The notes under the pieces: generated by a model
Database searches by the model: none
Seen by the model: only the letters and a program-made list of their open reading frames with translations
What the model was told of the DNA's origin: nothing
NCBI GenBank assembly: GCA_030248135.1
Contig: JASANC010000608.1
Coordinates: 1-64,000, forward strand
DNA length: 64,000 nucleotides
Reading direction: 5' to 3'
Origin: Theristus sp. LFF4_11
Lineage: Eukaryota > Nematoda > Chromadorea > Monhysterida > Xyalidae
Made by a program: the position numbers and the translations under genes
Shown: in pieces, positions 1-8,850 of the stretch
Layout of the letters: each line of letters begins with the position of its first letter
Numbering within the stretch: the stretch's first letter is position 1

Positions 1-47
1 TCTTTTTGTTTAGGCGTTCTCGTGCTGACACTATCCGAGATCAATGT

Positions 48-59
48 GTAAAATTTCAG
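48..59 (+). promoter_or_regulatory. candidate 3' splice acceptor before the kinase/glycoprotein ORF
   Basis: A T-rich stretch ending in TTTCAG lies about 10 bases before the first ATG pair of the kinase-like reading frame. Envelope mRNAs of LTR retroelements are commonly spliced, so this could be the acceptor of a subgenomic env mRNA whose donor lies left of the window. This is inference; no donor is visible. Confidence 0.35.
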
Positions 60-69
60 GTTTTATTCA

Positions 70-282
70 ATGATGCTAAAACTACCATATCAACTTGTGA
101 CTAAAGTAGAGAACCCTTATATTGTTTTACAAGGAAATATCTCAGTCGGCAAAAGCTCCATTTTGGCTGCATGGCAACGATCATTCCAGAATGTCATCTG
201 CTTGCCAGAGGACGTCTCTAGTTGGTCGTGCTATGGTAGTGAACGAATAAATTTACATACAATAAATGTACGATCATCCTGA
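70..282 (+). pseudogene. deoxynucleoside-kinase-like N-terminal segment, frame-broken from the downstream polyprotein
   Basis: This 70-codon frame opens with ATG ATG and carries a P-loop GNISVGKSS at about residues 23-31, in the context of the dNK family (thymidine, deoxycytidine and deoxyguanosine kinases). An acidic-plus-Trp segment follows (PEDVSSW), matching where dNKs have their substrate-site EPV..W motif. Its last residues diverge from dNKs, while the matching continuation, starting MYDHPDQ, appears one frame over from base 266. The join sits in a short A run at 264-266, where one base too many separates the two frames; a TAA at 263-265 closes the second frame immediately upstream. Decay, sequencing error and programmed +1 shifting are all possible. 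The family would phosphorylate deoxynucleosides with ATP in the cytoplasm. The domain assignment is fairly sure; activity is unknown. Confidence 0.6.
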
Positions 283-3200
283 TCAGTATGCGTGGATGCT
301 AAATCTCCTTGCCATGCAAACTGAATTCATGCAAACACAAGGGCCTCCCAACAGTATCATTGTTAGTGAAAGAGACCTGCATTCCTGCGGAATCTTTCTC
401 GACCTACATCGACAACATTTACCTCAACCATCTTATGAACTCCTTAACAATCACCGAATTTTTTTAATAGCATTGCAACATCGAACGCCATCTCTGTACA
501 TCAGAATAAACGCTGCCCTAAATCGCTTACCTCAACGTATAAAAAAGAGAGGTAGAGAAGCGGAAAAGAACATTACACCTGAATTTTTGATCCAACTGGA
601 AGAAAAACACGACACCTTCATGGAGTCGTCTGGCATTCCCTTTTTAAATTTGCTGAACAATTGCGATAACTTCCCTTCAGATGACTATTGGGCTGAAAAA
701 TTAGAAACAATCTGCAAGGAAATGAATTTTGCAGCCCCAGTTCGTCGTCAATTTTCTGAGCTGTCCGAGACCATAGCGTCGTCGGCCAGTCATCCGTTGT
801 ACCCTGGCATGTCAAACATTACAGCTAATTGTGAAGTCAATTGTGATACCTGTTCATCGCAATTTATAGATACCGCTGACGATCAAACTTCAGAGATCCT
901 CAAAACTACTGAACAACCTCCTCAGGTCAGGCTCAGAAGAATCAGACGCCGCAGCAATCTCGCCCTTTATAGCATGATCCTTCTCACTCTAACCGCCATT
1001 GGCACTGCAGAACAACTGACAACAATGCACCCGTTGATGTGGAATGCAAGGAAGAACCTGGCAGGTAACATCAGAGAACCCGAAGTATCAAACTCTCGTT
1101 GCTCCAAAATCCATCCCCCACCACGAAATTTGGTTGGAATAGAAAGCCAAAAATGTGTGCCAAAAGGTATTGTAATTTATAAAATCTCCTCAGGGGAGTC
1201 GCTTTGCTGGGATGAGGTAAACTGCAATCGGAACGGTACCGGAAACCATTTGGGGTTTCTTGACGGCACCGGTCACTGTTCTCTTTTCAAGCGCGATTGC
1301 AAATGTCCTGGTTGGGCGCAGAATTGTTCCTTCTATTCAGGCCCCCCCTTGGACAGCATCGGCAATCAAGCTGATATTCTATCAGCCATAAAACCAAATT
1401 TCTGCTCTTTGTCACCTAGCGAATTATGCGACCCTACTCCCCAGCGAGCATGGTGGTATAAACTTTTGCTCTTTGATGGCTCAATTCATTATTCAACCAC
1501 CCTGAATTTGCGAGCAGATCATGTGCAGGAAGATCAATACGTTTGTGTTGGTAACCCTGATCCAAGATTTCCAAGAACAGGAACAACAGCGTTCTGCCAA
1601 TCACATTTATGTGAAAATAAACCCAGCAAAATGCTATGTTATTATAAATATATTCAACCCACATCCATCGTAACAGATGTGGGAACATTGCATCTTAAAG
1701 CATGGGCTTATCAATTAATCACGTTTTATCCTATGAAAGGTCCTGAGTTCGAAGAAACGAATAATAAGTTTGATCAAACCATTCAGCTACGCTGTCTCGC
1801 AGACGGTATCAATATTACTATTTCCGGTGAGTACGAGGTCCTCATTGTCCGCTCTGGAATCTACCGCATTTTTAGAAACTATCATCAAATAGGAAAAAGC
1901 AGAGGTGAATCTCAAATTATTCACTTTCCACATGATCTCGTAATTACCACTCATAAAATTGTGATTCAGCTATGGTCTCAAAGCAGTCTCCAATACCATG
2001 GCAGTACTTATTGCAAAGGTGCGAAGTTTTGTAGTTTTATCAATTGTTATTTCTGCGTAGAATATCTAGCAAACCCTAGTTGTGCTAACAATGTGTACAT
2101 GTACATTGTCGTAACAGCTATCACCCTTTACTCGTTTGCGATGTTCATTTACCTCTCCATGCGTTTCGGTAAATCTTTTGGCTTAGTGATATCTGCGTTT
2201 ATCTCCCGCTTGATGAAATCTTGTCGTAAGAAAACTCTACCTGTCGTGCAATTGGTTTTGATCAGCTTGGCCCTTTTTTGTCCTGTGTCTCTAGCATGCA
2301 GTGAATTCACCACCCTGTCGGTACCATCAGAGAAATGTGCTAAAACTTCCAACCAGTCAATTGAGTGCAAAGTTATCCAATCAACTAGAATCAATCTAGC
2401 TCCCGAATATCAAAAGGCATGCCTCCTGGTGACTAATTCAGCAGGTGAATCAATAGGAAATCTTCAAATTGAAGTTCTGGAAATGAGTTTAGCATGCGAC
2501 AAAAAGACACTCTATTTTACCAGAGACGTAGAATTTCAAACGAGCAGCATGAAACGATGTCCCAGCATGGGAAGCTGTTCCTTTAACAAGTGTTCAAAAA
2601 CGAAACCGGAAGACCGAGTAGATGAACTCAATGTGGAAGCAAACGAAGCCCCTGGTATCACTAGATGTGCCGCAGCTTCAAGCGGATGGTTCTCTCAAGA
2701 TGGAGGTTGCTGGTCTAGTGGTTTTGCGTGCTTGTTCTTTAGAAATCATGCTAAGGGCGTTACGAACCATGTTTATGAAGTTTTCGAATGTCTTTCATAC
2801 ACAATGCAAATAAAATTGGAGTTTAAATTTAGCACACAAACACAGCAACGATCAGCTGAATTGGTACTCGCTGCTGGAAAACCATTAAAATGGAATGATA
2901 TGGTTTTCAGCCTGATTGGAGGTATAAAGAAGGACATTTCGTTACTTTTCAATTCTAAATTCGTTATTAGAGACAGAAAAACAACTATCATCTCCAGGGC
3001 GAGCGATAGCGGTACACCGATCTCTAACCAGATAGGCGCATTGCAATGTCCGACCTTCAAGGATGCGGCTAATCTTAACCGCGAAAATTGCATATTTCCG
3101 CATGACATCTGTACATGCCTACCTGCTGACGCGCTTCCAAACTGTCAGTGTAATAACCATAACGTTCTTACCCTTTTTTCACAAAAGGAGTTTCATCTCC

Positions 3201-3973
3201 CCAAAATATCATTCGGTTACACTATCTTTCCCTCGTCTACAGGTACTGTACAGGCATCATTTCAACAATTCTCTAGTGTCGAACTCCAAATTGACCTGCA
3301 AAATCTAAACTTGAAAGCAATTTCCAATAAAAATAAATGCAAACTCATTCCCAAGGAACTAACCGGTTGTTACACCTGTTTTAGTGGGGCTGAATTCACT
3401 TTTAAGTGCCAAACAGATTTTGGAAGCACCACGGCGTATGTTGTATGCGAAGACAACACGAAATTTATCACCGATTGCACATTTAAGGGTGAGAACTCAT
3501 CTGTAGTTCTTCCTTTCAAAAAAGCCCAGATTGACACCAAGTGCTCGGTCACCTGTCCAGCTGGAGTCTCACATTTTCGAATGAGTGGTCAACTATTTTT
3601 CGTGCCAATGTCAAAAATCTCAAACGTGTCCCTCTCATATCATAGAGACGGACAAGCTGTAGGCGGACTCCGTCTGCCCGAACTCGATTTAGGATTCTTC
3701 ACTTCAATCTTTGGATCTCATTGGATTGTCACAGTCATTGCTCTAGTCATTCTCCTTCTCATTGTGTTTGTTACTCTACCGTATATGCTACCCTGTTTGA
3801 CATATATCTTGACATACCTGACCAACGTGTCTTTCAAAAGCTACAGATACCTTCGAATGAATGCCGTTTGGAACAGATTTAAACATTCCAGAACCTTAAG
3901 ATTTCTGAACCCTAACCGTCACAAAAGGTTCACATTCACTCAAAAGACCCACCGCTTACAAAAACTGGCATGA
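266..3973 (+). CDS. kinase C-terminal part fused to phlebovirus-like Gn/Gc glycoprotein polyprotein (retroelement env or endogenous virus)
   Basis: An intact 1235-codon frame. Residues 1 to about 165 continue the dNK fold: an ER(D/S) motif near residue 35 and an Arg-rich lid-like segment, RIKKRGREAE, near residue 90. After a linker comes a signal-anchor-like hydrophobic segment at about 233-249. A Cys-rich ectodomain with several N-glycosylation sequons follows, then membrane segments at about 609-634 and 657-679. The latter resembles the internal signal that precedes Gc in bunyaviral polyproteins. A second Cys-rich ectodomain contains a Gly/Cys/aromatic cluster near 805-824, where class II fusion loops lie. 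A final membrane anchor at about 1152-1175 and a basic 60-residue tail close the protein. Nematode BEL/Pao-type retroelements are known to carry phlebovirus-derived glycoproteins. A nucleoside kinase at the N-terminus is not a feature I know of in that group. Gag and pol would lie left of the window. Confidence 0.75.
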   Translation: MYDHPDQYAWMLNLLAMQTEFMQTQGPPNSIIVSERDLHSCGIFLDLHRQHLPQPSYELLNNHRIFLIALQHRTPSLYIRINAALNRLPQRIKKRGREAEKNITPEFLIQLEEKHDTFMESSGIPFLNLLNNCDNFPSDDYWAEKLETICKEMNFAAPVRRQFSELSETIASSASHPLYPGMSNITANCEVNCDTCSSQFIDTADDQTSEILKTTEQPPQVRLRRIRRRSNLALYSMILLTLTAIGTAEQLTTMHPLMWNARKNLAGNIREPEVSNSRCSKIHPPPRNLVGIESQKCVPKGIVIYKISSGESLCWDEVNCNRNGTGNHLGFLDGTGHCSLFKRDCKCPGWAQNCSFYSGPPLDSIGNQADILSAIKPNFCSLSPSELCDPTPQRAWWYKLLLFDGSIHYSTTLNLRADHVQEDQYVCVGNPDPRFPRTGTTAFCQSHLCENKPSKMLCYYKYIQPTSIVTDVGTLHLKAWAYQLITFYPMKGPEFEETNNKFDQTIQLRCLADGINITISGEYEVLIVRSGIYRIFRNYHQIGKSRGESQIIHFPHDLVITTHKIVIQLWSQSSLQYHGSTYCKGAKFCSFINCYFCVEYLANPSCANNVYMYIVVTAITLYSFAMFIYLSMRFGKSFGLVISAFISRLMKSCRKKTLPVVQLVLISLALFCPVSLACSEFTTLSVPSEKCAKTSNQSIECKVIQSTRINLAPEYQKACLLVTNSAGESIGNLQIEVLEMSLACDKKTLYFTRDVEFQTSSMKRCPSMGSCSFNKCSKTKPEDRVDELNVEANEAPGITRCAAASSGWFSQDGGCWSSGFACLFFRNHAKGVTNHVYEVFECLSYTMQIKLEFKFSTQTQQRSAELVLAAGKPLKWNDMVFSLIGGIKKDISLLFNSKFVIRDRKTTIISRASDSGTPISNQIGALQCPTFKDAANLNRENCIFPHDICTCLPADALPNCQCNNHNVLTLFSQKEFHLPKISFGYTIFPSSTGTVQASFQQFSSVELQIDLQNLNLKAISNKNKCKLIPKELTGCYTCFSGAEFTFKCQTDFGSTTAYVVCEDNTKFITDCTFKGENSSVVLPFKKAQIDTKCSVTCPAGVSHFRMSGQLFFVPMSKISNVSLSYHRDGQAVGGLRLPELDLGFFTSIFGSHWIVTVIALVILLLIVFVTLPYMLPCLTYILTYLTNVSFKSYRYLRMNAVWNRFKHSRTLRFLNPNRHKRFTFTQKTHRLQKLA

Positions 3974-4073
3974 TCGAATACGACGTATCTGTAGTTTTCC
4001 CTTTTTTTTATCATGTGCATATCGTGTTCTTCAACACATTCAGGTGCATCACATTCTTCTTCATCACATTCAG

Positions 4074-4160
4074 CTGAGCAAACTTTCGCTCAGTTTTCTC
4101 ATTCGCCTGAGCAACCTTTCGCTCAGTGCACCGTTCTCACCTGAGCACTCTTTCGCTCAG
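4074..4160 (+). repeat. three evenly spaced CTGAGC/GCTCAG hairpins
   Basis: CTGAGC is followed 8 bases later by its reverse complement GCTCAG three times, at about 4074-4093, 4107-4126 and 4141-4160. Starts are 33-34 bases apart. The loops are similar (AAACTTTC, AACCTTTC, ACTCTTTC), so both stem and loop are kept while the spacers differ. They lie 100 bases past the glycoprotein stop and before the polypurine tract, so they would sit in the 3' UTR of the element's RNA. Confidence 0.6.
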
Positions 4161-4587
4161 TCTCGTCACATTCTGAATTTCGCAAACCGTTCTGCAATTC
4201 ATCACATTCCCACACACACCTGTTTTTGGCGGGGAGGGGGGTGGTGAATTGTACTGGCCAGGACCATAGCGTCGCTGGACAGTCTCGTTGTACTCGGCAA
4301 GTCAATTTCAATCAATTATGGATGCTGAATAGACCAATGGTTTTGAAATTTTGTGCCCTTTTTGTTGCAATTCAGTTGATCTTTTACTGATCTTTTTCTT
4401 CCCTTCTTTCACCGCCTCTCCCTTCACAATTAAGGAATTAGGCTCTTGTTTGCGGGGAGTTTGTTGCGGATTTGGGAGAGAAAGTACCGTAGTGAATGGA
4501 ATGTTTTGTGGATGTATTTTTAGATGAAATGGAATGCAATGTGAAGTATTTTGGGATGGGCCAATTCATTGTATTCCGACGTGTTTA

Positions 4588-4704
4588 TGAGTAGGCGCCG
4601 AGGCTGGGAAAGGGCGCCTCTCGGCTCGAGGCGTGAAAGTTTGAAATGAGTAGGCGCCGAGGCTGGGAAAGGGCGCCTCTCGGCTCGAGGCATGAAAGTT
4701 TGAA
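4588..4704 (+). repeat. 59-bp direct tandem duplication inside the LTR-like region
   Basis: Two near-identical 59-bp units start at about 4588 and 4647, each beginning TGAGTAGGCGCCGAGG. I see one difference (GGCGTGAAAG versus GGCATGAAAG). Each unit also holds a small GCCTC...GAGGC inverted repeat. Tandem duplications of this size are common in retroelement U3 enhancers. Confidence 0.8.
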
Positions 4705-4720
4705 TTCCATAAAAAATAGT

Positions 4721-4743
4721 CAGACGACCACCCTTGTCGTCTG
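4721..4743 (+). repeat. perfect 8-bp stem-loop
   Basis: CAGACGAC and GTCGTCTG flank a 7-base loop (CACCCTT). It lies just after the tandem duplication in the LTR-like region. Confidence 0.7.
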
Positions 4744-5308
4744 ATGTGTAGCGGTCTTTCCATTTTTCATTCTAAAAAAATTCTACCAGATTCAAAATTT
4801 CCACTGAAAGTTCGTTCACCACTGTTCTTGCATTCTCTTGTGTTTTCATCTGTTAATTGTGGTTTTCTGTGTTCGTTGACATACTTTGCATATTGTCTCA
4901 TCTTGTCATTGTGTCTTGTGTGTCGTTGTGTCTTGCTCATTGTTTGTGCTTATTATATCTTGCTCATTTTTTGTTGAATTGTTTGTGCTTTGAACTCAAC
5001 TGGGACAGTGCATAGACACTGCCACAGTTTATCGTAGTACTCGGCATATCTACACCCTTTAACTGTTCCTTGTCTAAACAGCAGCCCTTCAGCCTTATCC
5101 TGCGCGTGCCTTATATCGTTTCTACGTTGCTGTTTCGTCAGTGTTGCTCTTGGTAGTGGTTGTGGTGACCATTATTGACTTGTCTGGGGCAGAGTTTCCG
5201 CTTCGCTCGCGAATGGGCATGATTGATTGGACGCATGTGCTGATGAAGTTGGAGAACTCAAACTGTTGTTAGGACGCTTTGGTGACTTGGACTGCAAAAA
5301 CAATTCAA

Positions 5309-8221
5309 CAGTGAGGAAAGCCACTCAAAAGTTTACAAAGCAATTTCTTTCGCAAATTTTCCTTTAAAAATTTTGATTTTCAAAAATTAAGCATTTTTAA
5401 GGCGTCATATCAGATGCAGCTTCAAAATTCAAAAGGGTAAGGCCAACCCTTGAGAATGAAGCTCAAATGGTATACAAAACAGAAATCAGTTCACATACAA
5501 TGTATACAAATGTAAATACAGGTAAATTGCTCACCATTTACAACAACGGAAAAGTTTACTATTTTATTTGCATAACGATTGAGATTTGAAAAATCTCTGT
5601 CCTTGACAATTTTTTTGGCGTGCGCGCGCATGTATCACACACATTGACATTTGAATAAAAACTACCCGCAGTAAAATCAAAAACCAAACAATATATCGCA
5701 TCTTTACACACTTTATTATTTTTTGACAATGACAACAAAAATTGCGTTATAACGTTTCTTCTTTTTGCATCCACGGTCGTGTTATCTTCCCGAAATCCAA
5801 AGAGAAAATTTCCGCAAGTACAATAAACAAGCTCGATAAATTATTTTTTCAAAGTCTAGGAAAATAAATCAGTCGGGTCCGTTTTACTTCAGTCTATCTG
5901 ACGAGATGTTATGGCAACATGTTGGTTTAAAAGATAACAATGGAAAAACGCAATCACTGCAGTTTTATAACAGTTCGGTTTTGTTTATTTTTTGTGATAG
6001 AACTTTCAAGTGTCATGAACATTTTTTTGAATTTAACACACTGATTGGCTGTATTTTGTACGTGTTACAACTGAGTGAAAAAAAAAACATGAAAACTTTT
6101 TCAGTGCAATTGCCTCGAAATGGTACATTTCGCGTTGATTTTATGCTTTTTTCACCACAAAGTCAAATGCCAAAGACAAATTCACAGCGTGTTTTTTCCA
6201 ACTAAATTGAGCGTCCATAATGCATTCCATAATAAAATTGTAAAAATGAACTTTCCGAAAGTGTAAACGTATAATTTCGAAAACTTTCAGTTGAAAATTT
6301 CAAAAGTTGCAACAAACGCACTGGTGGTGCCGTCATTGTGTGCGGTCTGAGCAAGTGACAAATTTGATTTGTCTGCGGCCCACTCCGAAAGTTGAATGTG
6401 CATAAAAAGTGCAATTCATAAAAGTCACGCCCTTGCCAAATTTATTATTCTAACCCTATTTTCACAAAGTTCACATCACACGTCGACACTTGGGCGTGCA
6501 ACAGCAAAAGAAAACCGCACAAATCGTTTGAAAACAATGACGCAGTGGTTGGTTTTGCTCCGCGCGGTGACAGTTTTGAATATATCAATTCATAAAATCA
6601 TATTCGCAACAAGATTCATATTTTTATTGCCGCTTGTCAAAGTTTTTTTCAATTCTATGGGATTGAACGGTAAACTAAATGTTCTTTTTCACATAAATCA
6701 TTTCTTGTGATAAGATGAACTACAATGACCGTAAATCTGTCGACGTCAGAAATGAACATAGCGAAGGAACGTAGAAAAGTGAAAAAAAATCTGATTGGCT
6801 GCCTAATTGTACATATCTGATAGCACGACCAATCACTGCTTCCAATGAAAAATAGATTTCCATTTGTTGATTAGTTTTTTATGTTACGATTATTTTACAA
6901 TTTGCTGTGAATAAACTATCCATTTTATGGCAACGCACTATCTGTGCGTGTAACCATTGATACTGGTCATAAACAAAGGGATTTGGGGAGAAATAAAAAT
7001 TTCTATTCTGTGAAAATTATGGAGGTCGCATAAAGTCAAAGTAACGCGAAGCGAAATTTGAATGCGGGAATTTATTCAAGCGTTTGAAGAATTTCGAAGA
7101 AACACAGAATACAAGTAAAATGGCTGAACCCTCCGTAATATGAAAGTCCAATTATAAAGACCATGCATTCGGATTGTGTCATACTGTGATGTTGCACAAA
7201 GCGAACCACACCAATTAGGCCAAAAATACCGAATGAAACTGACTGAGTTCATAAAACCCAACTCGTTTAACACATAGGGACGATGTGAACAGCACTCAGA
7301 CAAAAAAAAAACTGGAAAAGTGGACGCAAAAGCAGCAACCACGAAAAGTGCAACCTGCATATCTGTGTTGCAGTAGTGTTATGTGTGAGGAATGAAAGTT
7401 TATCGAAACCGGTTTCGAAAAAAGTTTTTCGAGTGGCTTGAACACGTGTGTTTGCGATTTTTTTCTGCATACGCAGCATGTTGAAGCAAGTTTGTTTATA
7501 GCTTTTTTTCAGATGCATTTATTCGTTTTTGTGCAAATTGTTTATTTTCGGTCATTATCATTTCACGCACATGACGTGTGACATACTTTATTTGGTCACC
7601 ATGAGAAAAGCACATTCACGCGTTCTTTGGAACGAGAAAAAAACACTTGGAATTTCTGACGGTGTCAGAAAACGCAATGACGCCGAAATGCCATTAATAA
7701 TGACGCTTTGAAAACGGCTTCTATTTTCGTACTGGGATTGGAGTTCTGACAAAAGTGTCACATTTTACGAGACAATAAGACGCAACGCAAAGTTTACACG
7801 TGTGAAATTGAGTAACTGTAGAGTCAACGTTTCGTTGTGCTCTGCAATGATCTTCCATTTCTTCACCAAATGCATTTCAAATTGATTCCATCAAAACTAT
7901 TCTTTTATAAATGCTAAACTATTCTTTGATTACTATTGCTCAGTGCATTTAATCTCTGTGATCTAACGTAATCTTTGTACTTCACATCCATAAAAATAAG
8001 ATACCAAACGCATGAAAACGTTTTGGGGTTTTGTTTGGTGTGAAAGTGCCACGTAGCTGTCGCTCGTGCATCCAGTTATAGAGGCGCTTGGGCGACATAG
8101 TTTCGACGCCTGTTCGTTGAACTGGGCGTCTGGTCGACAGAGGTGAAGCACGCCGGGCCAGTTTGGTAACCGGTTTAGTTCGTTTTATTCTAAGTAAAGT
8201 TTTAGCTTCATTTGTGTTTTC
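5309..8221. other. AT-rich intergenic stretch
   Basis: No frame here shows a recognisable domain or paired splice signals. Two exact CTGATTGG octamers occur at about 6041 and 6791. Nothing else stands out. Confidence 0.5.
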
Positions 8222-8251
8222 TTGCCCAAAACACTAAAACCAACCGACAGC

Positions 8252-8485
8252 ATGACTAGCAATAGTCAGTCAAATAATAACAGCTCAAATCCGCATATTG
8301 TGGAGGTGGCCATGCGACCTTCGTGGTTTAGAGACGCGGGGGAATTCGGTCATCGTATGCGGTGCAGCCAGCTGTCTGTCGGCAAAGACGGCCTCAATGG
8401 GGACCCCGGTGCCCGCCGCGGGGCAGGGAAGCGGTTTGAATCGATGGACGCACAGGCTGCCTCACATTACGTTAAAAGCCAGTAA
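8252..8485 (+). CDS. unrecognised 77-residue ORF in a GC-rich island
   Basis: An ATG-initiated frame (beginning MTSNSQSNNN) coincides with a local rise in GC amid AT-rich DNA. The product is Asn/Ser-rich at the start and Gly/Arg-rich later. No family is recognised and no splice partners are evident. It could be a small gene, part of a decayed repeat, or chance. Confidence 0.2.
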   Translation: MTSNSQSNNNSSNPHIVEVAMRPSWFRDAGEFGHRMRCSQLSVGKDGLNGDPGARRGAGKRFESMDAQAASHYVKSQ

Positions 8486-8649
8486 CGTCTTTCGATTCGA
8501 CTGCTTTAACGTACCACAATTTTGTCACGTAAATATTGCGTCACGTCTTCTCCTACGTCAAAATATTGCGCACCATTTTTCAGTAGAAAAACTCCCTAAG
8601 AAATCTTCTCATATATTCACAGCACACAAATGAGAAAAAGCGCACCGTT

Positions 8650-8742
8650 AAGCGGCATTCATGAAGCAGTATTAGTGACGCATAGCTGTGATAAAACATA
8701 GCTACGCGGTCACGAAATACTACTTCATTCATGAATGCTCCT
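8650..8742. mobile_element. short hairpin repeat (copy 1 of 3)
   Basis: CATTCATGAAG...AGTGACGCATAGCT is mirrored by ATAGCTACGCGGTCAC...CTTCATTCATGAATG, folding almost end to end around a ~10-base loop. A related copy lies at about 59555-59635 and a more diverged one at about 62925-63050. Confidence 0.55.
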
Positions 8743-8850
8743 TTAAAATTATCGATCAAAAAGTACAAATCACAGCCGCAATCCAATCGACGGCTGATCG
8801 CTCCACTCGCAGACGCACCCACGGCAGCAGACGCAGGAACGGCGCACAAA

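Larger units (their letters stand above)
4228..5308 (+). mobile_element. polypurine tract and probable 3' LTR of the retroelement
   Basis: A G-rich tract (GGCGGGGAGGGGGGTGG, about 4228-4244) lies 250 bases past the env stop and is followed by TG, as expected where plus-strand priming meets the start of a 3' LTR. The following ~1 kb contains a 59-bp tandem duplication and an 8-bp stem-loop. I cannot fix the right end: the 5' LTR is outside the window and no target duplication can be read. Confidence 0.4.

Noticed and set aside
1..5308. Simple integrated RNA-virus segment as the explanation of the left end
   Set aside because: A polypurine tract and LTR-like sequence follow the glycoprotein gene, which favours a retroelement. 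With gag-pol outside the window, the alternative is not fully excluded.
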